Shown here in pieces: positions 26,688 through 36,104 of a stretch of 64,000 bases of DNA. Where the stretch lies: assembly GCA_910576545.1 (NCBI GenBank), contig CAJTKM010000003.1:155896-219895 (forward strand), given 5' to 3'. The notes under the pieces are model-generated. The model was not told the origin of the DNA. It was given only the letters and a program-made list of their open reading frames with translations, and did no database searches. The stretch's first letter is position 1. Every line of letters starts with the position of its first letter. The translations under genes and the position numbers were made by a program. The stretch comes from Lachnospiraceae bacterium. Lineage in GTDB: Bacteria > Bacillota > Clostridia > Lachnospirales > Anaerotignaceae.

Positions 26688-28871
26688 ATGGCGATTATAT
26701 ATAGCGAACAGACAAAAACCTTTACCATCCATACGGAAAAATCCACATATCAGATGAAGGTGGACCAGCATGGTATGCTTCTGCATACCTATTTTGGCGC
26801 GCCGACAGATGAGAGCGATTATTCCTACCTGATTGTGCCGGAGGATCGCGGTTTCTGCGGGCAGCCTGCCGATGCAGGGAAAGACCGAACGTATTCTATG
26901 GATTTTTACCCGCTGGAATACCCTGTCCACGGCAATGGTGATTACAGGGTGCTTTGCCTGAAAGCAGGGCTGAAAGGGCGTGTTCCTGCACTTGACCTGC
27001 GTTTTTTCTCTTATCATATCAGTAAAGGGAAATATGCCCTTTCGGGTTTGCCTGCGCTTTTTGGCGGGGACGAGGCGGAAACGCTGGAAATCGTGCTGAA
27101 GGATTTATTCGAGGAAATTTATGTACACCTGTATTACGGAGTTTTTGAGAAAAAGAATGTCATAACGAGAGCTGCGGTTGTCGAGAACCGCAGCAAAGAG
27201 CCGTTGGAGATTAAGCGGGCAATGAGCCTCTGTCTGGATTTTATGGACAACAATCTGGAGTTGCTTCATTTTTATGGGAAACACGCCTGCGAACGGCAGT
27301 TTGAGCGCGTGCCGCTTCTGCATGGAATTGTGGAGATTGGCAGCAGGCGCGGTGCTTCCAGCCATCAGCATAATCCTTTTGTTATCTTGTGCAGAAAAGA
27401 AACAACAGAGGACGCAGGTGCATGCTGCGGCGTTTCCCTGCTTTACAGCGGCAGTTTCCGTATGCAGGCGGAAGCAGGGCAGATTGAGGGGATAAGGCTG
27501 GTCTGCGGTATGGATGATGATGAATTCTGCTGGACATTGGAGCCGGGCGGCAGCTTTGCTGCGCCAGAAGCAGTGTTTTCTTATACGGAGCAGGGATTTT
27601 CTGATTTGTCGAACGGATTGAAAGAGGTATTCCACCAGAATCTGATACGCAGTGAATGGAAGGATAAAAAACGTCCAACGCTGGTGAATAGCTGGGAAGC
27701 GGCGTATTTTGATTTCAACGCGGAAAAACTGCTTGCCATCGCAAAAGAGGCGGCAGGGATTGGGCTGGATATGCTGGTGCTGGACGATGGCTGGTTTGGC
27801 GTGCGCAATGATGATAATTCGGGACTGGGCGATTGGAACGTGAACGAGGAAAAGCTGGGCTGTTCCTTGCGGGAACTGGTGGAACGTGTAAACGGATTGG
27901 GCTTGCAGTTCGGCATATGGGTGGAACTGGAAATGATTTCGGAGGACAGTGACCTTTACCGCACCCATCCCGACTGGGCAATGGCAGTCCCGGGGCGCGA
28001 GCCGAACCGCAGCCGCAACCAGCTTGTGCTGGATTTATCCCGCGCGGAGGTGCGGCAGTATATCAAAAATGTGATTGATACGTTAATTCAGTCAGCGAAT
28101 ATTACCTATATTAAATGGGATATGAACCGGAGTATGGATAATCTGTATTCCGCAGCAGAGCCTGACGCGCCGCAGGGCGTTGTCCGGCATAAATATATGC
28201 TGGGGCTGTATGAAATTCTGGAATATATCTACCAGACATATCCGGAGGTGCTTGTGGAAGGGTGCAGCGGCGGCGGCGGCAGGTTTGACGCGGGCATGTT
28301 ATATTATACGCCGCAGATATGGTGCAGCGATAATACTGATGCTGTTGAACGGCTGGGCATCCACTACGGCACATCCTTTGGGTATCCGATGTCCTCTGTT
28401 GCGGCACATGTTTCAGAATGCCCGAACGAACAGAACCGCAGGGTAACGCCGTTCCAGACAAGGGGCATCTGCGCGATGCAGGGCGCGTTTGGCTATGAAA
28501 TGGATTTGAGTGCGATGCCGTCGGAGGAAAAGGAATGTGCCAGGGAGCAGATTGCGGTATACAACCAGAATTACCGCTTGTTCCAGCAGGGGGATTATTA
28601 CCGGATCACTTCCCCGTATGCAAACCATGATGTGACGGTTTGGAGTTATGTTTCCAGGGACAGGGAAACAGCGGTATTGTGCGGGGTATATACAGACCTG
28701 CACGGCAATGCCGCACCCACAAGGGCGAAATGGAAAGGACTGGCGGAAGGTGCGGTGTATGACGTGGACGGCAGAAAATTCACAGGCGCGGCGCTGATGC
28801 ACGGCGGCATGGTGCTGCCGAAGCCGGATTGTAATTATGATTCCTTTATGATATTTGCGCGGAGGGTGTAA
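26688..28871 (+). CDS. Alpha-galactosidase, GH36
   Basis: A 727-residue intracellular enzyme (no signal peptide) that removes alpha-1,6-galactose from melibiose, raffinose and stachyose. It has an N-terminal beta-sandwich, then the (beta/alpha)8 barrel with NSWEAAYFDFN, VLDDGWFG, the nucleophile Asp in YIKWDMNRSMDN and the acid/base Asp in CSDNTDAVERL. AAAGGA lies upstream. It is about 100 bases after the GH13 gene. Length and motif set match the long tetrameric Firmicute GH36 enzymes. Confidence 0.95.
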   Translation: MAIIYSEQTKTFTIHTEKSTYQMKVDQHGMLLHTYFGAPTDESDYSYLIVPEDRGFCGQPADAGKDRTYSMDFYPLEYPVHGNGDYRVLCLKAGLKGRVPALDLRFFSYHISKGKYALSGLPALFGGDEAETLEIVLKDLFEEIYVHLYYGVFEKKNVITRAAVVENRSKEPLEIKRAMSLCLDFMDNNLELLHFYGKHACERQFERVPLLHGIVEIGSRRGASSHQHNPFVILCRKETTEDAGACCGVSLLYSGSFRMQAEAGQIEGIRLVCGMDDDEFCWTLEPGGSFAAPEAVFSYTEQGFSDLSNGLKEVFHQNLIRSEWKDKKRPTLVNSWEAAYFDFNAEKLLAIAKEAAGIGLDMLVLDDGWFGVRNDDNSGLGDWNVNEEKLGCSLRELVERVNGLGLQFGIWVELEMISEDSDLYRTHPDWAMAVPGREPNRSRNQLVLDLSRAEVRQYIKNVIDTLIQSANITYIKWDMNRSMDNLYSAAEPDAPQGVVRHKYMLGLYEILEYIYQTYPEVLVEGCSGGGGRFDAGMLYYTPQIWCSDNTDAVERLGIHYGTSFGYPMSSVAAHVSECPNEQNRRVTPFQTRGICAMQGAFGYEMDLSAMPSEEKECAREQIAVYNQNYRLFQQGDYYRITSPYANHDVTVWSYVSRDRETAVLCGVYTDLHGNAAPTRAKWKGLAEGAVYDVDGRKFTGAALMHGGMVLPKPDCNYDSFMIFARRV

Positions 28872-28977
28872 GCAGGTGCCGGATGCTCCGGCAGGATACA
28901 GGCTGCCGGGGGGGCGCATAAATGCAACACCCGAAGTTTTTATTTTACTTCTCAAAGGGGGTGGCGTTACGAGTTAT

Positions 28978-30894
28978 TTGAGTGGTGAAGCAGTTCAAAC
29001 GTATGAAAAAGCACTTGCCCTCGGCAAAAAAGAGGGGCAGAAACTGCCTGCATTGGAAACCGTTCTTGCGGAGGAGCGGATTTTTTCCCCGAAAGAAATG
29101 CCTTTAGGGCAGGTCCAGATTCCATTGGAGCTTATTGTAGGAACAAAGATGGAAAGCAGGGGCAATTCCTTCAGCAAAAGCTTTTACCCGCTGATGGAGC
29201 TGCATACGGAATTTTCCGATAAATGGATCAGGCTCTACCAAACCCATCTGGATGAAGGTATTCATGACCCGATACTGGCGTATGAATATATGAACCGGTT
29301 TTATGTCGTGGAAGGGAATAAGCGGGTCAGCATATTGAAATACCTGAAAGCCGCGACGATACAGGGGAATGTAATCCGCATCATCCCGCCGCTGACGGGA
29401 GAAAAGCAAAAACGGATTTATTATGAATTTATGGATTTTTACAGGCTTTCGGAAATCAATTATATCTGGTTTTCTAAAGAAGGCAGTTTTTCCAGGCTGC
29501 AAAAGCTGACGGGCAAAAGCCCGGACGCGGTTTGGAGCGATACGGACAAAATCGACTTTAATTCTGTTTATACCCGTTTCAGCGATGAATTTCGGGCGAA
29601 GGGCGGGGACAACCTGCCCATCACAGCAGGGGACGCGTTCCTCTCTTTTTTGGAGATTTATGACTATGAGGATTTGGTCGGCATGGGGCTGGCAGAGCTG
29701 CGGCAGAAAATCGAGAAGTCATGGGAGGAATTTCAGCTTCTGATTACAGACGACCCGATTAAGCTGCAAATGACGCCTGCACAGGAGAGTGGCACGAAGA
29801 AAAATTTCTTCCTGCGGCTGATACCAATGAACGTGCCGAAGCAGCGGGCGGCGTTCCTTTATGGCAGCACTATTCGCGCCTCTGGCTGGACATATGCCCA
29901 TGAACTGGGGCGGAGGTATCTGCAAAAGACATTTGAAGGGCAGATTGATACGACGTACTATGAGAATGTGACAGAGGATACGGCGGAGGAATTTCTGGAG
30001 CGTGCTGTGGCAGAGGGAAACAATCTGATATTTGGCACATCACCCTATTTTTTGAAGGCAAGCCTGAAAACGGCTGTAGAACATCCTGATGTCAGGATAC
30101 TGAACTGTTCTTTGAATACGGCATACCGCAGCATCCGCACGTATTACGCACGGATGTACGAAGCAAAATTTCTGATGGGCGCGATTGCAGGGGCAATCTC
30201 CTCAAATGGAAAGCTCGGCTATATTGCCGATTACCCTGTCTGGGGCTCAACAGCCAGCATCAATGCTTTTGCTCTTGGCGCGAAAATGGTCAATTCCAGC
30301 GCGCAGGTTTATCTGGAATGGCTTACGGTAAAACCGGAAGAGGAAATACATAAGGATTTCCAGAAAAAGGACATCCGGTTTATTTCCGGCAGGGATAACC
30401 TGAGCCCAAGCGAAACGGGACGCCATTTCGGGCTTTACCGCGCGGATGATGATTCCCCTCTGAACATTGCCATGCCGGTCTGGCACTGGGGCTATTTCTA
30501 CGAAAGAATGATACGCAATATTATGAATGGTTCCTGGAAAGACGATGCCCCTTCGGAGGCGACAAAGGGGCTCAACTATTGGTGGGGCATGTCGACGGGG
30601 ATCGTGGACGTGTTCTGTTCCCGGCATCTGCCTATTGGTACGGCGCGTCTGATAGAGCTTTTGAAAAAAACCATATGCGCAGGGGATTTCAACCCGTTTT
30701 CCGGAATTTTATATTCCCAGACAGGTGTGGTCCAGAAGGATAAGGATGAGGCAATCAGTCCGGAGAAAATCATGCGTATGGACTGGCTTGCAGAAAATGT
30801 GATTGGTTCTTTCCCGAAAATGAATGATTTGAAGGAAAAAGCGAAGCCTATGGTATTGTTACAGGGCATTCAGTGCCTGGAAGAAAAATCGTAA
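28978..30894 (+). CDS. Cytosolic BMP-like ligand-binding protein with ParB-like N-terminal region
   Basis: About 638 residues and without a signal peptide or lipobox. The N-terminal part carries YEYMNRFYVVEGNKRVSILKYL, seen as FYVVEGNKRVSILKYL, a ParB/sulfiredoxin-like motif. The C-terminal half has the BMP (PnrA-like) periplasmic-binding fold: KQRAAFLYGSTIRASGWTYAH, seen as AAFLYGSTIRASGWTY, GTSPYFLKASL and KLGYIADYPVWGSTASINAF. I start it at TTG 28978, after AAAGGGGG; no ATG is in frame nearby, so the start is uncertain. The longer frame overlaps galactosidase codons. The role is unknown: perhaps an intracellular nucleoside or sugar sensor. Confidence 0.7.
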   Translation: MSGEAVQTYEKALALGKKEGQKLPALETVLAEERIFSPKEMPLGQVQIPLELIVGTKMESRGNSFSKSFYPLMELHTEFSDKWIRLYQTHLDEGIHDPILAYEYMNRFYVVEGNKRVSILKYLKAATIQGNVIRIIPPLTGEKQKRIYYEFMDFYRLSEINYIWFSKEGSFSRLQKLTGKSPDAVWSDTDKIDFNSVYTRFSDEFRAKGGDNLPITAGDAFLSFLEIYDYEDLVGMGLAELRQKIEKSWEEFQLLITDDPIKLQMTPAQESGTKKNFFLRLIPMNVPKQRAAFLYGSTIRASGWTYAHELGRRYLQKTFEGQIDTTYYENVTEDTAEEFLERAVAEGNNLIFGTSPYFLKASLKTAVEHPDVRILNCSLNTAYRSIRTYYARMYEAKFLMGAIAGAISSNGKLGYIADYPVWGSTASINAFALGAKMVNSSAQVYLEWLTVKPEEEIHKDFQKKDIRFISGRDNLSPSETGRHFGLYRADDDSPLNIAMPVWHWGYFYERMIRNIMNGSWKDDAPSEATKGLNYWWGMSTGIVDVFCSRHLPIGTARLIELLKKTICAGDFNPFSGILYSQTGVVQKDKDEAISPEKIMRMDWLAENVIGSFPKMNDLKEKAKPMVLLQGIQCLEEKS

Positions 30895-30943
30895 AAGACC
30901 GCCTTTTTCCCGGGGAAAGGGCAGGCCTTGGGAAGGCGGGCTT

Positions 30944-31609
30944 ATGAAGATATTAGTGGTGGCGGACAGGGAATCAAGATATTTATGGGATTATTTTGAG
31001 AAAGATAAGTTTCAGGGGATTGACCTGATACTCTCCTGTGGGGACCTGGACGCAAATTATCTGTCTTTTCTGGCAACGCTTTCTGATATCCCTGTGTTGT
31101 ATGTGCGGGGGAACCATGACGACAGCTATGCACAGAAGCCCCCGGGAGGCTGTATCTGCGTGGAAAACAGGATATATGTCCATAAGGGCATACGCATTAT
31201 GGGGCTGGGCGGCTCCATGCGGTATAACACAGGGAAAAACCAGTATACAGAGAAAGAAATGGCGGCAAGGGTGCGGAAAATGCGTCTTCAGCTTTTGCGG
31301 AGCAAGGGGATTGACATTTTGCTGACACATTCCCCCGCTTTTGGGCTGAACGATGGGCAGGACCTGCCGCATCGGGGGTTTCAGGTGTTCCACTGTATAT
31401 TGGAGCGTTACCAGCCGCGGTTTTTCATTCATGGACATGCCCATTTGAACTATGACAGGAACTACCGCAGGCATTTCCTGCACCAGCGGACACAGGTCAT
31501 CAATGCATACGAACGGTATATTTTTGAATACGAAGGAACGGAGTGCCCGGAAGGCGGGAGCCAGATTCTGATACAGAAGGGGATAGGTGCGGAATATGAA
31601 AAAATATGA
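30944..31609 (+). CDS. Metallophosphoesterase, calcineurin-like, atypical first motif
   Basis: A 221-residue protein with most metal-ligand motifs of the family: SCGDLDANY, VRGNHDD, LTHSPAFG and IHGHAHLNYD. The first motif, normally DxH, reads ADRES, so the usual first His is missing. As the other ligands remain, it may bind metals differently and have a special substrate. Its stop lies inside the kinase gene, so the two are coupled. The location between a BMP-like protein and a fructokinase gives no clear substrate. Confidence 0.8.
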   Translation: MKILVVADRESRYLWDYFEKDKFQGIDLILSCGDLDANYLSFLATLSDIPVLYVRGNHDDSYAQKPPGGCICVENRIYVHKGIRIMGLGGSMRYNTGKNQYTEKEMAARVRKMRLQLLRSKGIDILLTHSPAFGLNDGQDLPHRGFQVFHCILERYQPRFFIHGHAHLNYDRNYRRHFLHQRTQVINAYERYIFEYEGTECPEGGSQILIQKGIGAEYEKI

Positions 31610-32558
31610 TGCAGCGGCATTGGGAGAATTGCTGATTGACTTTACGGAAAATGGAATAAGCGGCCAGGGCAACCGCCTGATGGAGGCCAACCCGGGCGGC
31701 GCGCCCTGCAACGTGCTGGCGATGCTGGCAAAATTGGGAAAGGAAACGGCTTTTCTCGGCATGGTGGGGCAGGATTCGTTTGGAACGCTTCTGAGGGAGG
31801 TTCTGCAGGAGGCTGGAATTGAAACAAAGGGGCTGAAAGTTTCTGAGGACACAAATACAACGCTTGCGTTTGTGCATACAAAACCGGACGGAGACAGGGA
31901 ATTTTCCTTTTACCGCAGCCCCGGCGCAGATATGATGCTTTCGGAAAAAGATTTGGATATGGAAATTTTGGAAAACTGCAAAATATTTCACTTCGGTTCG
32001 CTTTCCATGACGCACGAAAACTGCCGTGCGGCAACGAGAAAAGCTATTGAAACGGCAGAAAAAAGCGGCGCGCTGCTTTCCTTTGACCCGAACCTCAGAG
32101 AGCCTTTATGGGGCGATTTGGAGGAGGCAAAACGCCAGATAGCATACGGTATGGAGCATTGCCATGTGCTGAAAATATCGGATAACGAATTGCAGTGGTT
32201 TACAGGGGAGCGGGATTTTGACAAAGGGATTGCGGCTTTGCAGGAGCGTTTCCATATCCCTCTGATGCTGCTTTCCGCCGGAAGGGACGGCAGCATAGCA
32301 TACGGAAATGGCGTAAAGGCGGAAGTTCCAGCATTCCTCGGGCAGAATGCCATTGAAACCACAGGCGCAGGCGATACCTTCTGTGGCTGCGTGCTGCATT
32401 ATATTCTGGAAAACGGCTGGAAGGACTATACCCAGAGCGAATTAGAGGATATGCTCCGTTTTGCAAATGCTGCCGCGTCTGTCATCGTGACGCGCAAGGG
32501 CGCATTGCGGGTGATGCCGGAACGGGCGGAAATCCTTCAAGTTATGAAAGGGAAATAA
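31596..32558 (+). CDS. scrK: Fructokinase, PfkB family
   Basis: A 320-residue sugar kinase of the ribokinase fold. LGELLIDFTENG opens it; NPGGAPCNVLAMLAKLG is the substrate-lid region, FDPNLREPLW follows, and the catalytic Asp/anion hole is TTGAGDTFCGCVL. It fits fructokinases that phosphorylate fructose from sucrose. The ATG at 31596 is chosen; a GTG at 31587 with AGGGG 4 bases before it is an alternative. It overlaps the phosphoesterase gene by 14 bases and completes the sugar locus. Confidence 0.88.
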   Translation: MKKYDAAALGELLIDFTENGISGQGNRLMEANPGGAPCNVLAMLAKLGKETAFLGMVGQDSFGTLLREVLQEAGIETKGLKVSEDTNTTLAFVHTKPDGDREFSFYRSPGADMMLSEKDLDMEILENCKIFHFGSLSMTHENCRAATRKAIETAEKSGALLSFDPNLREPLWGDLEEAKRQIAYGMEHCHVLKISDNELQWFTGERDFDKGIAALQERFHIPLMLLSAGRDGSIAYGNGVKAEVPAFLGQNAIETTGAGDTFCGCVLHYILENGWKDYTQSELEDMLRFANAAASVIVTRKGALRVMPERAEILQVMKGK

Positions 32559-32680
32559 ACAAAAAGGAGGTGTGTTCATGGAATACGCCGCCTGTGTTTT
32601 CCTGTTGTGCAAAACGCTCTAAAATAGGTAGAAACCATTTTGGCAAAGAGGAAAAACATGCCGAAAGTTGCGATAAAATA

Positions 32681-32709
32681 TTGTAAAAATAGTAACTTTG
32701 TGCTATATT
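32681..32709 (+). promoter_or_regulatory. Promoter of alr
   Basis: TTGTAA (32681-32686), 17-base spacer, TATATT (32704-32709), about 95 bases upstream of the start codon, within an AT-rich leader. Confidence 0.55.
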
Positions 32710-32801
32710 AAATGAATGATTGTATTGTATGGCATACAATCCCATAAAATATAGATAAAAAAGGCAGTTCCCTGTTAAAATGAAAAGAGGAGTGGAAAAC
32801 G

Positions 32802-33995
32802 ATGGATTTCATTAAAAGAACCTGGGCAGAAATTGATTTGGATGCATTGGACGAAAATATTGCGCATATTAAGGGCAAAATGGCAGCGGGACATAAGGTG
32901 ATGGGTGTTGTAAAGGCGGATGCTTACGGCCATGGCGATGGCTTTGTGGCACGCAGATTACAGGAGGCTGGCTTTGACTGGTTCGGCGTTTCCAATATTG
33001 AGGAAGGCATGAGCCTGCGGAATGAAGGGATTACAAAGCCGATACTGATATTGGGCTATACGCCTGTGGATACGGTGAAAATTCTTGCAGAAAAGGAAAT
33101 CACACAGGCTCTTGTCGGCATGGATTACTGCAAGGCTTTACAGGCTGAAGCGGAAAAGGCTGGCGTAACGGTGGAAGGGCATATTAAGCTGGATACTGGA
33201 ATGACGCGTGTAGGTTTCCAGACGGACGAAACGAATTTTGAGCAGTCCTTACAGGATATCATTGCAGTAAGCAAAATGCCGAATATCAAAATTACAGGCA
33301 TTTTCACGCACCATGCGGTTGCGGACGCGTATCTGGACGATAATCCGGAATTTACGGAAATGCAGTTTTCCCGCTTTACAAAAATGACGGAGGCACTGAA
33401 AAATGCAGGCGTGGATATTGGCCTGCGCCACTGTGCAAACAGCGCAACGACAATTTCCTATCCGGAAAAACATATGGATATGTGTCGTTCCGGCGTGATT
33501 ACATACGGAATGTTGCCTTCCGGTGAATGTGAAGGCAGAATAGAGCTGAAACCCCTGATGACACTGAAAACAACGGTGGGACTGGTGAAGCATGTAAAAG
33601 CGGGCGCGCAGCTTTCCTACGGCAGAACGTATACAGCGGAAACAGACCGCATCATCGCGACTGTGCCTATCGGCTATGCGGACGGCTATAACCGCGGGCT
33701 TTCCAACCGCGCGAAAATGATCGTAAGAGGGCAGTACGCACCCGTTGTTGGCAGGGTCTGCATGGACCAGCTGATGCTGGACGTTACGGACATTCCGGGC
33801 GTACAGATGGGCGATGAAGTAATAGTCGTTGGGCGCGACGGCAATTGCTCCGTAACATTTGACGAGCTTGCCGGAATGCTTGGAACAATCAACTATGAGC
33901 TTTCCTGTGCAGTGTCCAAACGCGTGCCGCGCGTATATCTGCAGGGCGGGAAGGTTGTTGGTGTTGTGGATCATATCCTGCATCAGTATAAATAA
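32802..33995 (+). CDS. alr: Alanine racemase
   Basis: PLP enzyme that interconverts L- and D-alanine for the cell wall; 397 residues. The PLP-lysine motif is VVKADAYGHG near residue 40; the C-terminal domain carries the catalytic Tyr in LSYGRTYTA and the CMDQLMLDVTD signature. GAGGAGTGG precedes the ATG. It has its own promoter and terminator. In spore formers a second alr often exists; here only this copy is in view. Confidence 0.96.
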   Translation: MDFIKRTWAEIDLDALDENIAHIKGKMAAGHKVMGVVKADAYGHGDGFVARRLQEAGFDWFGVSNIEEGMSLRNEGITKPILILGYTPVDTVKILAEKEITQALVGMDYCKALQAEAEKAGVTVEGHIKLDTGMTRVGFQTDETNFEQSLQDIIAVSKMPNIKITGIFTHHAVADAYLDDNPEFTEMQFSRFTKMTEALKNAGVDIGLRHCANSATTISYPEKHMDMCRSGVITYGMLPSGECEGRIELKPLMTLKTTVGLVKHVKAGAQLSYGRTYTAETDRIIATVPIGYADGYNRGLSNRAKMIVRGQYAPVVGRVCMDQLMLDVTDIPGVQMGDEVIVVGRDGNCSVTFDELAGMLGTINYELSCAVSKRVPRVYLQGGKVVGVVDHILHQYK

Positions 33996-34010
33996 AAACC
34001 TGCTGAACAG

Positions 34011-34040
34011 GGCTGGAGGCTTTGCCTCCAGCCTGTTTTT
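34011..34040 (+). terminator. Terminator of alr
   Basis: Perfect arms GGCTGGAGGC and GCCTCCAGCC with loop TTT, followed by TGTTTTT. Confidence 0.9.
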
Positions 34041-34155
34041 ATGGACAAAAAGAAGGTTGCTTTCTGGGGACAAAGCTGTTACTATAAATTTAATGATAAT
34101 TTAATGAAAAGCCTGCATGAGCAGACTGGAGAGGTGATTCAAGGGGGAATGAAGT

Positions 34156-35853
34156 ATGAATTTGCAGGATTTGAAAAAGAAACCAACGGAGGAGAAACGT
34201 CCTGAACAGAAGCCGGAGGGGCAGAAACTGGGCAAAACAGCACAAAAACGCCTGATTATTGCGGCGGCAGTGGCCGTTGTCATTATCGGGGCGTTCGTTG
34301 GCATGAAGCAGAGCGGGGAAACCAACCGCAGGATTGAAAGGCTGGTGAATGACCTTGAGGACAGGGCGGATGATTATTTCCTCTCTTACCCTGTAATCGG
34401 GGAGAAGTCTGGGGATGATTTGTACTGGGGCGAGGGCGGTTATTTCGAGCAGGTAAAGGGCAAAAAGAAATTCCCCGCAGCAGTTGCAGAGAAAATGAAA
34501 ACGGTCTGTATTTATGCGAGCGAGGAGGGAGAGGAAGAAACATTCCACTCGAGCGGCTTTGAAAAAGCCTGCCGCATGGCAGCTGTTCTGGAATATGTGA
34601 AGTATGAAAACGAAGATGTAAAGGCGGTTATGGATACTCTGATGGCGCAGGCAGCTGAAGCCGCCAAAGGGGATAACTGGATTACGAGCAGGAGTCTTTT
34701 TATGACGTTTGCAAAGTATGACAGCCTGCCTTATTATGGTAACACCGATGTAATGCCGAAAGAGGAAATCGCGGCGGCGTTTGCGAAAGAATGGCAGAAA
34801 ATCAAGCGGGAAATGTCCACGGGCAAGGCGGATTTGAGCGGCTTTTTAGAAGACGCGGCTGAAGTAGCCTCTACCGCACCGATAAAGGTTCCGGAGTATG
34901 GGACGGTAAGGAATAATACATCATCGGCGGCGGCTGAGGGCAGTGCGCCTGCACTTGTCGAAGTGTATCTGGATATGGACAAAATGGCGCCCTATGACGA
35001 AATCCTTGCGGCTTTGGAGGAATACGGAGAAGAAGCGATATTCCGCAACGGCGAGGGCGGTTATTATGACGGGAGCGGGGAAAAAGGGAATCTTTACGGG
35101 GATTTCCGCACGCAGTACATCAGCGGAAGGGTGCGCCGGACAGGGCAGGAGGACGCCTTTACAGAGCAGTATCTGCGCGACCATTATGACAAGCCCAGCA
35201 AAACATATACCTATTTTAAGGATGAGCAGATTGGCGCGCTGCCAGAGTTCTATTCGGATACGGAACGGGTATTTGTCTATGACGATACTGTATATGCTTT
35301 TACACCTTACGCGATTTATACCACAAACGGTAACGTTTATTATGATGTGGAAACGGCAGAACGTGCGGAAAGGAAACACGTCCCTCTGGAACAGGTGGAT
35401 TTGCTCATGAGTGATGTGAACGGACGGATCCGGCCTTATTTGCGGGAACTGTCGGATTTTGACCCAAGATATGAATATGATATAGATAACAGCCTGGTTA
35501 CGGTTTATTTGAAAGCACCTCAGGGTACGACCGAAGCGCTGAAAGGGGACGGGCAGATCCCGATTAGGGAGGATACCACTATGACGTGGGAAAACCTGCA
35601 GGAGTCCCTCTGCAATATATGTGAGGAAATGAGCAAAGCCGTGCGGGATGTTGAGGATATAAGGAGCGCAATGTGGGGTACTCAGGAAGAAACGGGCATT
35701 GCATTGATTCTTGCCAGCGATGTTGACCCTGACAGCGGGCTGCTCTCCATACTGAATGGGGAGGTTGTGCAGGATAATTCCATGGATTTGCCTGTTACGG
35801 CGCCTCCTGACAATTCCGAAGCGGAAAATGCCGAAGATGGGGCGGAGGATTGA
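34156..35853 (+). CDS. Membrane-anchored protein of unknown function
   Basis: A 565-residue protein I do not recognise. It has a charged N-terminal cytoplasmic stretch (Lys/Glu rich, 1-33), one transmembrane segment (LIIAAAVAVVIIGAFVGM, about 34-51) and a long extracytoplasmic region with no cysteine pairs or known catalytic motif visible. The C-terminus is Asp/Glu-rich (AENAEDGAED). It may be an extracellular scaffold or sensor. It has its own upstream spacer after the alr terminator. The integrative element begins about 35 bases after its stop, so it marks the left host border. Confidence 0.6.
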   Translation: MNLQDLKKKPTEEKRPEQKPEGQKLGKTAQKRLIIAAAVAVVIIGAFVGMKQSGETNRRIERLVNDLEDRADDYFLSYPVIGEKSGDDLYWGEGGYFEQVKGKKKFPAAVAEKMKTVCIYASEEGEEETFHSSGFEKACRMAAVLEYVKYENEDVKAVMDTLMAQAAEAAKGDNWITSRSLFMTFAKYDSLPYYGNTDVMPKEEIAAAFAKEWQKIKREMSTGKADLSGFLEDAAEVASTAPIKVPEYGTVRNNTSSAAAEGSAPALVEVYLDMDKMAPYDEILAALEEYGEEAIFRNGEGGYYDGSGEKGNLYGDFRTQYISGRVRRTGQEDAFTEQYLRDHYDKPSKTYTYFKDEQIGALPEFYSDTERVFVYDDTVYAFTPYAIYTTNGNVYYDVETAERAERKHVPLEQVDLLMSDVNGRIRPYLRELSDFDPRYEYDIDNSLVTVYLKAPQGTTEALKGDGQIPIREDTTMTWENLQESLCNICEEMSKAVRDVEDIRSAMWGTQEETGIALILASDVDPDSGLLSILNGEVVQDNSMDLPVTAPPDNSEAENAEDGAED

Positions 35854-35947
35854 GCAGAGCAGTTTTGAATGAAATATAAAAACAATAAGGGGGATTTCAT
35901 CTAAACTGAGACAGACAAGACCATAAAAACTTAGTGGAGCTGCTGAC

Positions 35948-35979
35948 AATCCCGGCACTATGATGGTGCTGGGATTTTT
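35948..35979 (+). terminator. Terminator at the left end of the element
   Basis: Arms AATCCCGGCAC and GTGCTGGGATT followed by TTTTC. It sits directly after a GGAGCTGCTGAC 12-mer (35936-35947) that recurs at the recombinase promoter. Confidence 0.75.
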
Positions 35980-36104
35980 CTGTTTAGGCTGTCCTATAAT
36001 TTTGCACGTTAGCTGTTCAAAAAAATTTTGCTGTATGATATAATTTTATCTTGCTTTGAAGTGCGCTTCATAGTTTATCCTAAAAGATGAAAGGCGGATT
36101 TGAA

